Numbered from the stretch's first letter, positions 21,650 through 32,966 are shown. The stretch: DNA of 52,263 nucleotides from Hymenopellis radicata (GCA_015501595.1 JADNRX010000374.1:1-52263); one strand, 5' to 3'. Notes: a model not told the origin generated them from the sequence alone. Numbers and translations: made by a program.

Positions 21650-22982
21650 ATGATGATGACTCTCTATCACGATTCCTGCCAGTTCGACCTTGATCATGTA
21701 TGTGCTACGTCGTGTCCTACAGAGGAATCGACAGACGCCTCTGGTGTCGAGGCTAAGCCTCAAGACCTGCCACGACCATCATTCATGGTTTCTACGCTCC
21801 TCCTCCGCCAAGTTTGGTCTAGTATCGGCTCTCCGTCGACATCTCCCATGAGCAGTATCACCGATGGTTCTCCCGGACCAGAAGTCCTAGAGAACCGTGT
21901 TACCCACGTCCGCATAGCGACGTGCACCCCGAATTTGACCAGAGTTTTTGACGTATTTCCTGCAACCAAGCTCGCTGAGTTCTACGACTTGTATATACGC
22001 CGAGTCCAGACTCATGCAATCGAAGCTCCTGCTCTTCAAGGCTTGGTTGTCTGGGGTTGCACTGTCGATGGCGACGCGTTGGGATCTCTCGTAGCTGGCA
22101 GTCCGGAGCTGGTGTACCTCGTGATCGGCGGCTACGGCTTCGAGGTCTTTGCGTGGGGTGTCAACGTAGCTGGTCAAAGCAGGCCCCGACCACGCTTTGG
22201 CCCCAATCTCAGATGGGCATTGCTCGACATATCGTCCCCTGAAATGGCATATCACGTTCAGGCATGGGCCCATTGCACGCCTCACGCCGTTCCATTCACT
22301 ACTTTACGCCTTCGTCTCTCTGTTCGCACTATTCCGGCCATTTGGGCCCTTTGGAACCTGTGCAGAACGTCTCTCACAGAGCTACGCATGCTCTTCGTTG
22401 ATCGCGGTAAGTAAGCTACGCTTTTTGTAATATCGTGTCTGACTTGATGCGCAGAATACATATGGACTAGGGATGTGTTTGACGTCATGAACCTAGAATT
22501 GCAGGCATTGAGCAATCTCCGACTGCTCTACCTCGTTTTCCACCACGCATACTTGAGCGATGTCATGATCAACATTCGAGACTTGTCCTCCCCTTCCCTT
22601 GAACATATTTCACTCTCGATTGTGGTTAGCGACGATGAGGCGTCTCTGGGTCCTTTGACCCAGCTTGACGGCATGTGTCGCGTCGGGAAATTTCCAGCTC
22701 TACGCAAGGTGCACATCACACTTGTTCCCAGCGTGGATTTTAACAGTAGCCGTCATCCCGGTGCGACGCTCAACGCTGTTCGAGCCAGATATGAAGGAAC
22801 GGTTCGAGAGCACTGTTCGTCTCTTGAAGTGCGCCTTAAACTCGAGGTTTCGGTGGCTTCTTATGTGCATGAGACCGAAGATTACCTGGATCCAATTAGT
22901 GCGTTTCGCTGCAACAAAGGTTGTTACCAATTGAGCTAACGCATACCCATTAGCCCCCTCGTGTTCTAAAGGCCGCATGTAA
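21650..22982 (+). CDS. L2: LRR-like protein, tandem paralogue of L1
   Basis: Starts MMMTLYHDSCQFDLDHVCAT. Exon 1 ends at ...LFVDRG before GTAAGC, exon 2 resumes EYIWTRDVFDVMNLELQALS, and a short last exon reads TPSCSKGRM then TAA at 22980-22982. I chose the last splice because the copy at 42906 has the same GTGCGTT donor and an in-phase ending. The middle (APALQGLVVWGCTVDGDALG, then SPELVYLVIGGYGF) matches the L1 stretch LLLWDCAMKQALVRRLL...LAIGG in pattern, and both genes have an intron at the same place, so L1 and L2 are old tandem duplicates. The fold is probably a leucine-rich repeat ladder of the fungal F-box-associated type, although no F-box is seen at the N-terminus. This is the only L gene copy here without an insertion or frameshift. 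Confidence 0.65.
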
Positions 22983-23251
22983 CCCCTCGATGTGCAATAT
23001 TCTCAATGTCGGACTCGTCTCTCGCGGCATGAAGTTCTAAATTCTTTGTTTCCTTCTCGTTACGACTATTGTTCGTCAAGTTCCACTAGTATTACTATGT
23101 ATCACTGTGTGCATTCACATTATCGCTTCGTTCTGTATAGCTTGTCAATATCTACGGGACCTTCCGCCCATTTCACGTAGCCGTGTAGTTCATTTTACAA
23201 CATCTTCCTCTTCTTATCAGCGCGTGCGAGCCGTGTATCTGTACCAGGAGT

Positions 23252-23754
23252 TTAGCCTTGCACCTTCACGAATCGATCAAAACACGTACCAGAACAAGTA
23301 TCACTACTGTCGTCATCGCGATTGGCGTCTGATTCCTCTGTGCTATACACAACATTCCTCTTACGCTTTTTCACCGCCCTTTGTGGCAGTTCAATTGATG
23401 CTGACCGAGAACTGTCTGTCGAGGTTGAATCCTCGTATGACACATGACCATCAGAGCACACGAATGAATCGTCTACAAATGTTTAATTTGAGGCGAGCGA
23501 GATTGCGAAGGCAACACGAACTCACCATCATGTCCGCCATCATTCTGAGAGGTCTCCTCGCTGCAGCTTCCAGTTGTGTCACGCACAGACGCCCCGCTGC
23601 TGGATGAGTAACTCTTCGATTCGTGAGCAGAAACATCCTCGTCCGCTTCATTGGCGCTCGAAGAATCAGAGTCATCTTCCGCCTCCAAGCCAATTAATGA
23701 TTCAACGCATTCGTGAGGCATCAGGAAAAGGGGTCTTACACTCTGGTTCACCAT
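23252..23754 (-). CDS. acidic, serine-rich hypothetical protein
   Basis: Two exons on the minus strand. The first, from 23754 (MVNQSVRPLFLMPHECVESL), runs into a Ser/Asp/Glu-rich stretch (DDSDSSSANEADEDVSAHES). An intron with a GTGAGT donor ends in TTTGTAG. The second exon (SYEDSTSTDSSRSASIELPQ, then RAVKKRKRNVVYS) carries a basic KKRKR patch resembling a nuclear signal and ends FDRFVKVQG at 23252. The protein is largely disordered and no domain is recognised. The true start may lie at the internal MPHE. It is convergent with L2. Confidence 0.45.
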
Positions 23755-24185
23755 GGTTCGCCTAGGGGGCTATGGTTAACCTAGAGCCGCAAAGTTTCTC
23801 AAGACGTCCAGTTAACTCAGGACACAGTTCACACCTGACCTCATCCCTAAGTTAACCCCAAGTTAACTTCAGATAGCCTAAGTCATCCTAAATAGCCTTG
23901 ATGTGCACTTAAGTTATCCTAAATTACCTTAATGTCCACTACAGTCATCCTAGATTATCATAAATGCACTCTAGTTATCCTATATCATCACTGAAGAAGC
24001 TTTGGTTGTCACCCAATCAACTCAAGCAGGCCAGAACAAACAGCAGGTTGTTAATAACAAAAAATCTTCATTATACGACAGATGTTGATAACACATTGGA
24101 TTAGACTTCACAAGAGTATAATAATTATATACATAACAAATGTTTCTATCCAACAACAATGATGATCGTTCTTCATCATTGTCAT

Positions 24186-24900
24186 GGTCCTCATTCATGT
24201 GGTTCTCATCATAGCATGGTCCTTGTCCTCGTCGTGGTGTAGTCCATGTCATTGTCAAGGTGTGATTCGTGTCCTCATCATGGCGCAGTCCTCGTTGTGG
24301 CATGGTTCTTTTCCTCGTCATCGTGGTGTGGTCCTCGTCACACTGAAGTCCTCGTCATCGCGGTGTGGTCCTTGTCATCGTGGTGTGGTCCTCGTCGCCG
24401 TGTGGTCCTCCTCGCCGTGTGGTCCTCCTCGCCGTGTGGTCCTCCTCGCCGTGTGGTCCTCCTCGCCGTGTGGTCCTCCTCGCCGTGTGGTCCTCGTCGC
24501 CGTGTGGTCCTCGTCGCCGTATGGTCCTCATCGCCGTATGGTCCTCATCGCCATATAGTCCTCGTGACAGTGTGGTCCTCGTCGCCGTATGGTCCTCGTC
24601 GCCGTGTGGTCCTCGTCACAGTGTGGTCCTCGTCGCTGTGTGGTCCTCGTCGCAGTCGTCGTGTGGTCCTCGTCGCAGTCGTCGTGTGGTCCTCCTTGTC
24701 GTCGTGTGATCCTCCTTGTCGTCGTGCAGTCCTCCTTGTTGGAGGCATGGTCCTTCCTCGTCGTGGTGTGGTCATCGTTGTCGGTCCTCGTAGTCGGCGT
24801 GGTGTGGTCATCATCGTCATAATGGTCCTCGTAGTCGTCGTAGTGTGGTGCCCGTCGTCGTGGTGTGGTCGTCGTTATGTGGTCCCTGTCATCGTGGTCA
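24186..24900. repeat. minisatellite, 17-base unit (GTCCTCGTCGCCGTGTG)
   Basis: The core from about 24380 to 24720 consists of 17-base units of the type GTCCTCCTCGCCGTGTG in near-perfect tandem, with looser copies on both sides. Because 17 is not a multiple of 3, all three frames stay open and yield 51-base protein repeats (VVLLAVWSSSPCGPPRR). Those long ORFs are a by-product of the repeat and not genes. Confidence 0.9.
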
Positions 24901-25178
24901 TCATTTGGACTGTCAGTGGTGAGGAAATCTGCACAGCAGCGACGGCGCACCAACAATTGTACTCATGACAATGGCCAGAGTACGCTAATGGGGCCTTGTC
25001 AATCAGCTATATGAAAATGCGGAAAGACAAGAACTCACGTACATAACAGAAATACAGCCAGCTTGCAATGGTGAGAGGAAGAGAGGAAGAGAGCAAGTGA
25101 TCGGTCCGGAGCTGCGGTCAAACCCAACATGCACGTGACGGCCGACGGCAAAATGGACTTCAGCAAATTTACGACAAT

Positions 25179-25267
25179 AGCAGAAGCAAATCTGACAGCC
25201 GGCCTGCAAAGCCCTGCTCAAGGTCGGCCTGATTCTACACAGGCCGGCTGTCAGGTTTGTATCTGCT
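25179..25267. repeat. long inverted repeat (28-base arms)
   Basis: Arms at 25179-25206 and 25240-25267 are complementary over 28 bases with three mismatches, including a perfect 15-base inner part (CTGACAGCCGGCCTG against CAGGCCGGCTGTCAG), around a 33-base loop. A strong hairpin in RNA or a cruciform in DNA. It may be a foldback element. No gene overlaps it. Confidence 0.85.
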
Positions 25268-25643
25268 GTGTCCGACGTCTGTGTGTGAGTGGTCGTCGAT
25301 GATGATGGTAAGAGGGAAAAGGGACTCGATCATCCTCCATCACCAAGTCTCTCACCTTGCATGCACCCGTTGCAACCTACTTACATGTCATTAGGATAGA
25401 AAAATACAGTACAGCTTGTCTTATGATAGCAGCTATTCAAGTAGTAAAACACACCCAATAGAAATACTGGTCAACACACTTGAATTCTTACATGGTGAGT
25501 TTCCCATATATAAGGAAAACCCGTCGTGTAACACCCCTACTACATCTGCTGCCTACTGTATGCTAAGCAACAAGGCATATACATACAAATACAATGATTG
25601 GTAGTGCCGTTGAAGTCGTATTTCATTCGTACCAGCCGACCCG

Positions 25644-25663
25644 CCCCGAGCAATTGCTCGGGG
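25644..25663. repeat. 20-base perfect palindrome with conserved neighbourhood
   Basis: CCCCGAGCAATTGCTCGGGG is its own complement. The following GATCGATGTGCATGATACAT matches TATCGATGCGCACGATATGC after the hairpin in the hAT-like element at about 17656. The hairpin and its flank are therefore shared, even though the stem bases differ. Confidence 0.8.
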
Positions 25664-26344
25664 GCGATCGATGTGCATGATACATACATATCCTCGACGA
25701 CACAGTCTCCGTGGACCATAACAACCCACGGAGCCCATGGAAAAGAGTCTGAAGCAATATCTTCAAGAGGACAGAGTCCGGATTTGAGACATACAAAACG
25801 GGCAAGTGTCAGAGTCTTAACACGATAGGTAGTCTGGATCAGAAAAAACACGGGCGTTCACCCAAGCTCTAGAATTTCATCAATGCTCACAAACGGTATT
25901 AGTGCTTGGTCGCATAGATCTCAGCCATCCAAGTCTACGTCAACGCAAAGTACGAGCACCAGAAGCTCCAGAAAGCGGCGACAGGAGTGAAGCAAAGCAA
26001 GGACAACAGAACATGAAGAAATACGAGGATGGAAGTCAGCAGGCATCGAAAAGTGTCGTATCGAGCTCGAAGGTACGTCGTCCTTCAAACTAGATCTAAG
26101 CTAGAAGTGTGGTAGTCGCAGGTAGAGAAAGTCCTGATCAGTTCGGATCCGCGCAGCGATCGAATGCTCACTCTCTCACCACCATCTACGAATCTCCTCC
26201 CTCCCGATTTAGTCTCGGGCATGCTGCTCGTCCACGGCGGCAACGACTGTGGGCCGCGTAAGCCCTCTGAGGAGGCCGCTCTTTGAAATACACGGAACCC
26301 GAGACGACGACTTTTGCCCTTCTGCTCTTACGGCGAGCACGCCC

Positions 26345-27220
26345 CACGCGTAAGCCTCCGGGACGGAGCAGCAATACTTAGACAACGGCGCCAGCTTCAA
26401 GGACAGGAATCAGTCTGCGTGCCGTCGCGTTCGCGCCCTTACAACGGGCTAGGAGTCGGCCTTATGGCGAGCGCGGCGTAAACGCGTAAGCCTCTGGGAC
26501 CGAGCAGCAATGCTCCCAAGCGACAGCGCCGAGCCTCCAGAGGCTGTGATCGCCCTCGCGCGATTGCGTTCGCTTTTCAATGAGGTTAGAAGTTGGGAAT
26601 TGGGCTGGATGGCGCCGCGGGCGCGTCCAGCCCAGAACGGTACGCATTATTCACACTTTTTTCGCTTCATTTCTTGAAATTTATGCCATGTAGGCTCACC
26701 CCGTTTTTACTGTCCGTCTCGTCCTCCTGTATACGACACTTATCTGCAACGGATATGTCGTCGCGCTTCCCAATGGTGACGACTTTTGGCATTTGGTGCA
26801 GAGCGATCGCTCGTCTTCCTTACCTCCGACCATCACAACACCTTGCCGAGGTGCTGTGGTACGGCCTCGGGACTTTACACGGGCCTCTCTGCGCCTTTTC
26901 TCCTTCTTTTTCATTTCGACCCGTGACACGCGAGAACGGCTCCGGCAGCCATGAGGACGACTTCAGCACATTCTGCTCTCCCACTGAGCGACGTCGCTTA
27001 AGCCTCCAGGACGGAGCAGCAACACTTCGAGAAGACGGCGACGGGCTTCAAGAGGCTGGATTAGCCCCCGCGCTGTCTCAGTTGGACCTCCGACGAGGTA
27101 GGTTGGGTTTTTGGGGCCTGGAGGGCGTGGCGCACGCATCCAGCCCCAAACGGTGCGTATTTCTTCGCTTCTATCTTCAATTTTCATTGAATTCCACCCA
27201 TTTGCAGACATTTTTAAACG
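26345..27220 (+). repeat. three exon-intron-like repeat units
   Basis: Three related units begin near 26348, 26484 and 26998. In one consistent reading each opens RVSLRDGAAIL, RVSLWDRAAML or RLSLQDGAATL. Units 2 and 3 go on to an inverted repeat (GGGCTGGA...TCCAGCCC in unit 2, GGGGCCTGGA...ATCCAGCCCC in unit 3), then a donor-like AACGGTACGC or AACGGTGCGT, and after about 60 pyrimidine-rich bases an acceptor-like TAG or CAG. This looks like a duplicated exon plus intron of an unknown gene, or repeats of a transposon. I do not recognise the protein. Confidence 0.5.
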
Positions 27221-28661
27221 AGCACCAATGACAGCGCCGAGCCGTGTAAGCCCTTGGTTGCCCAGCGAGACACGAAACAACAAGACATGAACCACGACGA
27301 GAATCCGACCAACGAGGAACCATACACGATAAACGGCGAACCAGACACGAGGAACGGGGACCGAGCCACTATCGAGCCGCAAGCTGCGATCAACGACGAC
27401 TAAGTCACTAACGCCGACAGACAATCAATGAGTCACGCCGACAAGGAACAGCCACGACCGACGCGAGGAACCAGTCCCAAGGAATGAGAACAATCCACGA
27501 CTAATGAGGAACGACACACATTACACGTGGACGACCAACGAGGATTAAGTCATGTTCGGGATCACTGTACGGCTCGGAACAATGATCACGATGCCACTAA
27601 CGAACATCCTTTGCAGCTCGCCAGTGATCAATTTTCGCTATATCCAGGTCACTACAACATCCAAGTCAGTATTGTGGCTATCCTACTTCGTACCAATTTT
27701 CCTTCTCGCACTTAGCCTGTACATTACATCTGAATATATTATGTGTTGTCCTCCTTCTGCATGAATCGAAGTATTTTAAGCTGGATTATGATGAACTGGA
27801 GTTTGACCATGGATTCTCAGTGCATGAAGTTGATGGGAGTTATTTCAACGATACCGTACATACCCAAATCACCTCTTGAGAACTTGCAGCAACTTGGAGG
27901 AGAAGGCTGATGCCTAAGTCAGCTCTTGAAGACTTATAGCAACTCTGGCTGGAGGCTGATCCCTAAGTTGCATGAAGTTGCTTTGAGTTATCCCTGGGAA
28001 CTTAGGGCCCTTAGGTCAACCAGAAAATAGACATCAAAACTTAAGTCAACTAGACGCCAAAGTGGTTTTCCTGATGGGGTGAACTCCTCCGCGCATTTGG
28101 GCACTCTCGTTGTGTTCCATGTACGCGTCTGGCATCTCTGTAAATTATCGTTAATTGTTTGCAGTGAAATCGTCTGAAATGCGCGACATTGAAGCATACC
28201 TGGACTGCGCGTATACATCTACAGGCTTCAAGCTTCAAGGCCGGTTGTTTATGACGTGCATCATCGGGTTTATGATCCTCAATACATGCCGTGCGAGAAT
28301 GCAGAACAATAGGCCCTATTTCCAACCGTACCTTACACCCTCGTGGACCTTCGTGTACTCATCCGGTGGTGTGGGTGCATGTAGACCAACATGTGAGCGA
28401 TCGCAGCATAGCGAATGAGTCATGGCTCCCACCCCCTTGATCCGATGTCGGAAAATCCTTTTTAGGTTTATCACATCTTTCGCCTTTCAGCCTTATTGTT
28501 TATCTGGGTCATGCGTTGTGTGGACATGCTCCTCGTGTTATTTCATCAGGATCTATACTGGCGTTAACCGGTCTCTCTATCCGCGATTCGCGCACGCCTT
28601 AAATAACGTCTCTTACAGCAAACACATTCAACAACCTTCACTGTCTGCAACGCACTCCGCG

Positions 28662-29817
28662 ATGACTACTTACACTGGAGACGATATTGATGCTTTACCA
28701 GAACCTATTCTACACGAGTCCTTGGCTCGCTTGATGCTGTATCCTATTCGCGATGATGAAGTAAGTGGCTGCTTCATACATTGTTAATCTCTAAGGCAAG
28801 CACAGTGCTGGGAACTATATCACAAGGCCCTCGCTTCCTTCTGGACACCCCAGGAAATCAACTTATCTCAGGATCTTATCCACTGGAAGCAACTGAAGCC
28901 CACCGAGCAGCATCTCTTCTCCATGATCCTTGCGTTCTTCGCCTCATCCGACGCTATCGTTACCGAAAACCTCTTATCGCGCTTCTGTACTGAAGTAAAG
29001 CTACCAGAGGCACGCTCATTTTACACATTCCAGTCGGCGATGGAGAACATCCACAGCGAGACGTACGCCTTGCTGATCGATACCCTGGTACCCGATGCTC
29101 ATGACAGGTTGACGCTGTTTCGTGCCATCGAGACCGTCGACTGCGTTAAATTGAAGGCGGAATGGGCTCTTCGTTGGGTATCTAGTGACGCGCCATTCGG
29201 TCAGCGCCTGGTCGCGTTTGCTGCTGTCGAAGGAATCTTCTTCTCGGGTTCGTTCGCTGCCATATTCTGGTTGAAGTCGCGCGGACTTCTACCCGGTGTG
29301 ACGTTCTCGAACGAGCTCATTAGCCGCGATGAAGCTTTGCACACCCAATTCGCTTGCTTCCTTTATACCAGATTGATTCATCCCGTTCCTGCTGGTATCA
29401 TTCTCGACATTATCGTTGACGCATGCGAGGTCGAATTCGCTTTCTGGAGACGTAAGTCCTCTCTCACGATAAGTTGCTTTCATTTGTCTGATTTATACTT
29501 CTCGTAGACGCATTGCCGGAGGCGCTGAGTGGTATCAACTGCGACCTGATGATACAGTACATCAAATTCGTGGCCGACCGTCTACTCGTCGATTTCGGCA
29601 TTCACGCCCATTTCAGAACGACGAACCCCTTCGCGTTTATGGAATTCATTTCTCTCGAGGGCAAAACAAACTTTTTCGAGAGGAGAGTATCGGAGTACAG
29701 TCGCGCTGGCGTCATGAGTGGAAATAATGTTACAGACACTATTTTGTGAGTACATCCACGTATTTACGACATATTGCTCACCTCCTTAATCTAAGTACAA
29801 CAGAAACGGAATTTTGA
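28662..29817 (+). CDS. RNR2: ribonucleotide reductase small subunit (R2), short form
   Basis: Class Ia ribonucleotide reductase R2 carries the diiron-tyrosyl radical cofactor and, with R1, reduces ribonucleoside diphosphates to deoxyribonucleotides in the cytosol. Four exons: 28662-28760, 28806-29451, 29508-29745 and 29796-29817, with introns of 45, 56 and 50 bases, give 334 residues. Iron ligands and the radical tyrosine are all present: D82, E113, H116, Y120 (MENIHSETY), E175 (FAAVEG), E209 and H212 (SRDEALH). The long N-terminal leader usual in fungal R2 is missing; the protein starts [17 protein letters not shown]. The last exon was chosen because it gives a tail FTTETEF resembling the F-x-L-D-x-D-F tail that docks into R1. 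Reading on past 29745 without splicing would stop at once and lose this tail. The short N-terminus and odd tail suggest a diverged paralogue, or a missed 5' exon. Confidence 0.88.
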
Positions 29818-30882
29818 CCACCAGCCTTCTGCGTGTCGCCTTGATTTCCTATAATATCAGTTTATTCATTCTTTCTACTCAGTGGATGTATGCATTCGAA
29901 ATTCAAAACCATCACGATGGTGCCTTTCGCAGATATCTGGATGGCGTGAGTCTCCGTGCGAAATGCCGTTGCTCGCGCTCGCACTCGGCAGCCTCTTCTG
30001 GTCCTATCTAACTAAATGGCTGACAACAAACCGTACCCCAGAATCGCGCACCTTCTATTACGGTAGAGAAAGTCTCTCACCGTTCACGGCGTTTATGTGG
30101 GCCACACCTTGTCCCTTAAAAACCCGCAATCGGCGTTGCATCGTGTACTCCCCTTGGATTCGTCCCTCCAGGTATATATTCACATCCTCTTTTCCGCCCT
30201 TCCTCATTCTACGCCCTACATAGTAACTCAGTCCCATCAACTCCCAATCTCTCATTCATGTGCTTTATTTTACATATGGCCGCTTCGTATACGTGCGAGC
30301 ACCAAGTCGTTACAAAGAGACAGCGGGTGCGACAAGGTGCTCTTGTATAACTCGTCACAGCCTCTAACACAACACTAGGTCGATTGCGTCAAATTTTTGT
30401 GCCGCTATTCTGCCAACCATCCTGAGAAAAAACACGATTGCTCTCGATTGTGTGCTCAAGAGTAAGATTCCCTTTCACACCTTGGCTAGTACTAGCTACT
30501 GTCCGAGGACTGACACATATCTTTCATAGCCTTAAACCGGACCAGACCGTTGTTATGCAGTCCCATAACAGGCGCTGCGACGAGTGTCGTTATCCAGCCA
30601 CATAAACCCACTCAAACGGAATAAGGCTTCTACTCATTCGGTCACTGTAGTTTTCGCTGTACAAAAATAATCATATATATGACTTCTCCTGACTAAGTCC
30701 GTGACACCCTGCTGAACAGTATCGAACCTGCCACCATGAGACCTCAGGCGTCGTCCACATTAGTACAAATGGAGCCATAAACGTAAAATGATTACCTCTG
30801 TTTGTGTTTCCTAACTCACACGACCACCATAACCATGTGTATTGAATCTTGATTGAGCGGCGAACTCCAAGATAGAACCCCG
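29818..30882. other. intergenic, no supported gene
   Basis: Short ORFs on the plus strand (29814-30011, 29882-30223, 30097-30378) overlap one another and resemble nothing. I see no repeat until the hAT-like MITE. Confidence 0.5.
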
Positions 30883-30890
30883 TCTGTACA

Positions 30891-31407
30891 GCAGTGTTGT
30901 CAATAAGGCCTTAATTAAGGTCTGAATTTTTGTTAAGCCCTTAACCTTAAGTTAAGCCTTAATTAAGGGCATTAATTAAGGGTATTATTAAGAGTGTATT
31001 CAACTTTTTTAAATTTTTTTTTCTTGCTAAGTTGTGGCTTGCTTCTGAGTCCAGAGTGCTTCTAATGTGAATGTGAAACTCTAGCTATGCTTTACCTATA
31101 GAAAAGGTTAATAAGAGCCTCAGAAGGTTCAGTTAAGCTTAGTAAGATGTCAGCTTGGGCTTTAGACCCAAGTTCAATATATGCTAATTACCTTTAGACT
31201 TAGTCAGGTTATGTTGTGCTTTACAGAGCTCACAGTCTGACTTGAAGCTGTGAGTTATTCAGCAAGTCCTAGTATATACAGCACAGCCACTCAGGCACTT
31301 AAGTCTTATTAAGGGTTAAGATTTTTTTCTTTTATTATTAAGGCTTCCTTAATAACTTTTTTAAGGCCTTAATTTTACTTAACCCTTAACTCTTAATGAC
31401 AACACTG
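30891..31407. mobile_element. AT-rich hAT-like MITE, 517 bases
   Basis: Ends are inverted: CAGTGTTGTCAATAAGG at the left (from 30892), and a right end complementary to CAGTGTTGTCATTAAGAG. The target TCTGTACA is duplicated at 30883-30890 and 31408-31415. CAGTG-type ends with an 8-base duplication fit hAT. Both subterminal regions are crowded with TTAAGG/CCTTAA words (for example AAGGCCTTAATTAAGG), the usual place for transposase-binding repeats. There is no ORF. The left end has one extra terminal G. Confidence 0.88.
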
Positions 31408-31415
31408 TCTGTACA

Positions 31416-31818
31416 ACACCCCATTTCGAAGCGATTTATCCGCACTTTTGATTATCACGCTCATTCATCTCTGTTCCCGGTCTTCCTTTAAAACACAACA
31501 TATGTTGCGACGAAGTGCCACATCCCTCTTCGTGTACTGGATATGTCACTGCCCATCCGCCAACGTAACGCTGGTGAGTGCTGTTTGCCCTAAGCAGTGC
31601 CTCTCTCATATATGAATAGATGCACCTTCCGCACGTTCCCAATCTATCAGCAACCAGAACCACATAGCTCAAGCTGCTGATGTGAGAAAGGAGACCGAAA
31701 CGACGGCACACGTTGCTACAGGCGAGGAAAAATTAGTATGTCAGCATAATCGAAAGACTAACAGTTACACTCACCGTTACTTCACAGCCGAGTCTTACTC
31801 AAAGGTACAAGATGGTGG
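31416..31818. other. upstream region of P2, possible 5' exons
   Basis: A plus-strand frame MLRRSATSLFVYWICHCPSA from about 31503, followed by a GTGAGT donor at about 31573, may be an upstream exon of P2. The minus frame at 31436-31711 overlaps it. Nothing can be settled from sequence alone. Confidence 0.3.
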
Positions 31819-32619
31819 ATGATGGCCACCTACCGCGGGGGGCCTGTCTCGCCCGCCATAATGACTCCTTTCATGCCTACCAGTGTGCTGGACAGGCTAT
31901 TCTTCCCTGCTCCACTTGCTTCATCGTGCAATCCAACAATGGTCTATAACCCTCCTTCATATCATCCCCACCTTGCGGATAACACAGTCGCTCCATGCAC
32001 ATTTGTTCGCTTACACATGCCAGACTTGCCGCAACATTTGAACCCGATTGTACGCTCGCTGCAGATGCCGCCACCCCCTAATCACGCAAATCAATCTACC
32101 ATGCCATTGATCCGAAATCAATATCAACACAGTTCTCACACTCAATTTCCCCCGATACGGCCACTGCCGCGATACAGTATTGCGCGGCCTTATCCACCCC
32201 TCGTTCCATCTCACACCGTCGCATTGGCGTGGTTTTTCCACAAACAGTCTGACAGTGTATACCTGACCGTTACTGGAAGTGAATTCGAGATATGTGCAGG
32301 CATGTCTTTGCATTGCCACGACCGGCTAGGCAGCTTTGTCGTCGCAGAATTCATCAAATACATTGATGGGCTCTATCTATGGACCATCCTGGAGCGTTGC
32401 CCCCATAGTAGCAATGCTTTTCAGGATTCGCGGTATCTGTGTATACCGCGAAGATTTGTTCACAGAGATGTTCCAGCCCAGCGACTGTGGGAACAACGTT
32501 CCCTTGAAAAGGACGAGACTATAGCAGCGCAATGTTGGTGGCATATCAGCGAGGGTGATGGTACGACTCAGTTAGACTGTAGCGCAGCTTATTTCGGCGT
32601 TCCCCCCGAACGTATTTAA
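31819..32619 (+). CDS. P2: proline-rich protein of unknown family
   Basis: A single open frame of 266 residues. The first 130 are rich in Pro, His and Ser (PPPPNHANQSTMPLIRNQYQ). The C-terminal 125 are better ordered: VALAWFFHKQSDSVYLTVTG, LHCHDRLGSFVVAEF, IDGLYLWTILERC, then CWWHISEGDG and the end SAAYFGVPPERI. This C-terminal part is shared with P1 (2101-3115) and with a fragment at 45629-45736, so it is a small local family. The pattern of short hydrophobic strands suggests a beta-barrel-like or BAH-like fold, but that is impression only. Start codons upstream of 31819 in extra exons are possible. No function is assigned. Confidence 0.55.
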   Translation: MMATYRGGPVSPAIMTPFMPTSVLDRLFFPAPLASSCNPTMVYNPPSYHPHLADNTVAPCTFVRLHMPDLPQHLNPIVRSLQMPPPPNHANQSTMPLIRNQYQHSSHTQFPPIRPLPRYSIARPYPPLVPSHTVALAWFFHKQSDSVYLTVTGSEFEICAGMSLHCHDRLGSFVVAEFIKYIDGLYLWTILERCPHSSNAFQDSRYLCIPRRFVHRDVPAQRLWEQRSLEKDETIAAQCWWHISEGDGTTQLDCSAAYFGVPPERI

Positions 32620-32961
32620 CAAATCCGATATGTCTGATGATTTAACGTTCAACATCGAAAGAAAGAGTTCGTTGACAAAATCGCCGTAAACGGTAATATT
32701 GCGTGTCCTCTTTGTTTGTGTACGCTTGCTCAGTCGGCTTTGCTCTAGGACTAGTACACCATCGAACCCTCGTGTCATTTGACCGGACGTCGCAAGATCT
32801 AATTCACCAAAGTATGCTGCCCGTAGGATCCGGTAAGAGACAATTGCAGTGAGTATCCCATGTCTTGTCAAGTTGCTTTACGAGATCGTAGAGTGAAAAT
32901 TGGGTTCAGATTGTCTTCTAAGAGCACGTCGATACGATCTCGTAGATAAGTAGCAGTGCTC
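32620..32961. other. 3' region of P2
   Basis: A minus-strand frame (32871-32572, MTRHGILTAIVSYRILRAAY) overlaps the end of P2 and is not supported by introns or similarity. The rest shows no feature up to the target duplication TACTG at 32962. Confidence 0.4.
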
Positions 32962-32966
32962 TACTG

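Larger units (their letters stand above)
23755..28150. other. 4.4-kb repeat-rich, gene-poor block
   Basis: Between the acidic gene and the small-subunit reductase gene I see no gene with convincing introns or homology. The block contains CCTAAGT-rich short repeats at its left (about 23860-23990) and right (about 27880-28050) margins, a minisatellite, a long hairpin, a 20-base palindrome and three exon-like repeat units, listed separately. The matching margins raise the possibility that it is one large insertion. I could not find a convincing target duplication. Confidence 0.5.

Noticed and set aside
24380..24720. Possible CRISPR array
   Set aside because: Repeats are directly abutting without unique spacers, and the genome is eukaryotic.
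24246..24968. Long open frames (up to 240 codons) over the minisatellite
   Set aside because: They arise because a stop-free 17-base unit repeats; several overlapping frames on both strands look alike.
23760..28060. One large transposon spanning the whole gene-poor block
   Set aside because: The margins share CCTAAGT-rich words, but I found no matching ends with a target duplication.
32572..32871. Minus-strand 99-codon ORF overlapping the end of P2
   Set aside because: No counterpart opposite P1 and no intron or domain; P2 has better support.
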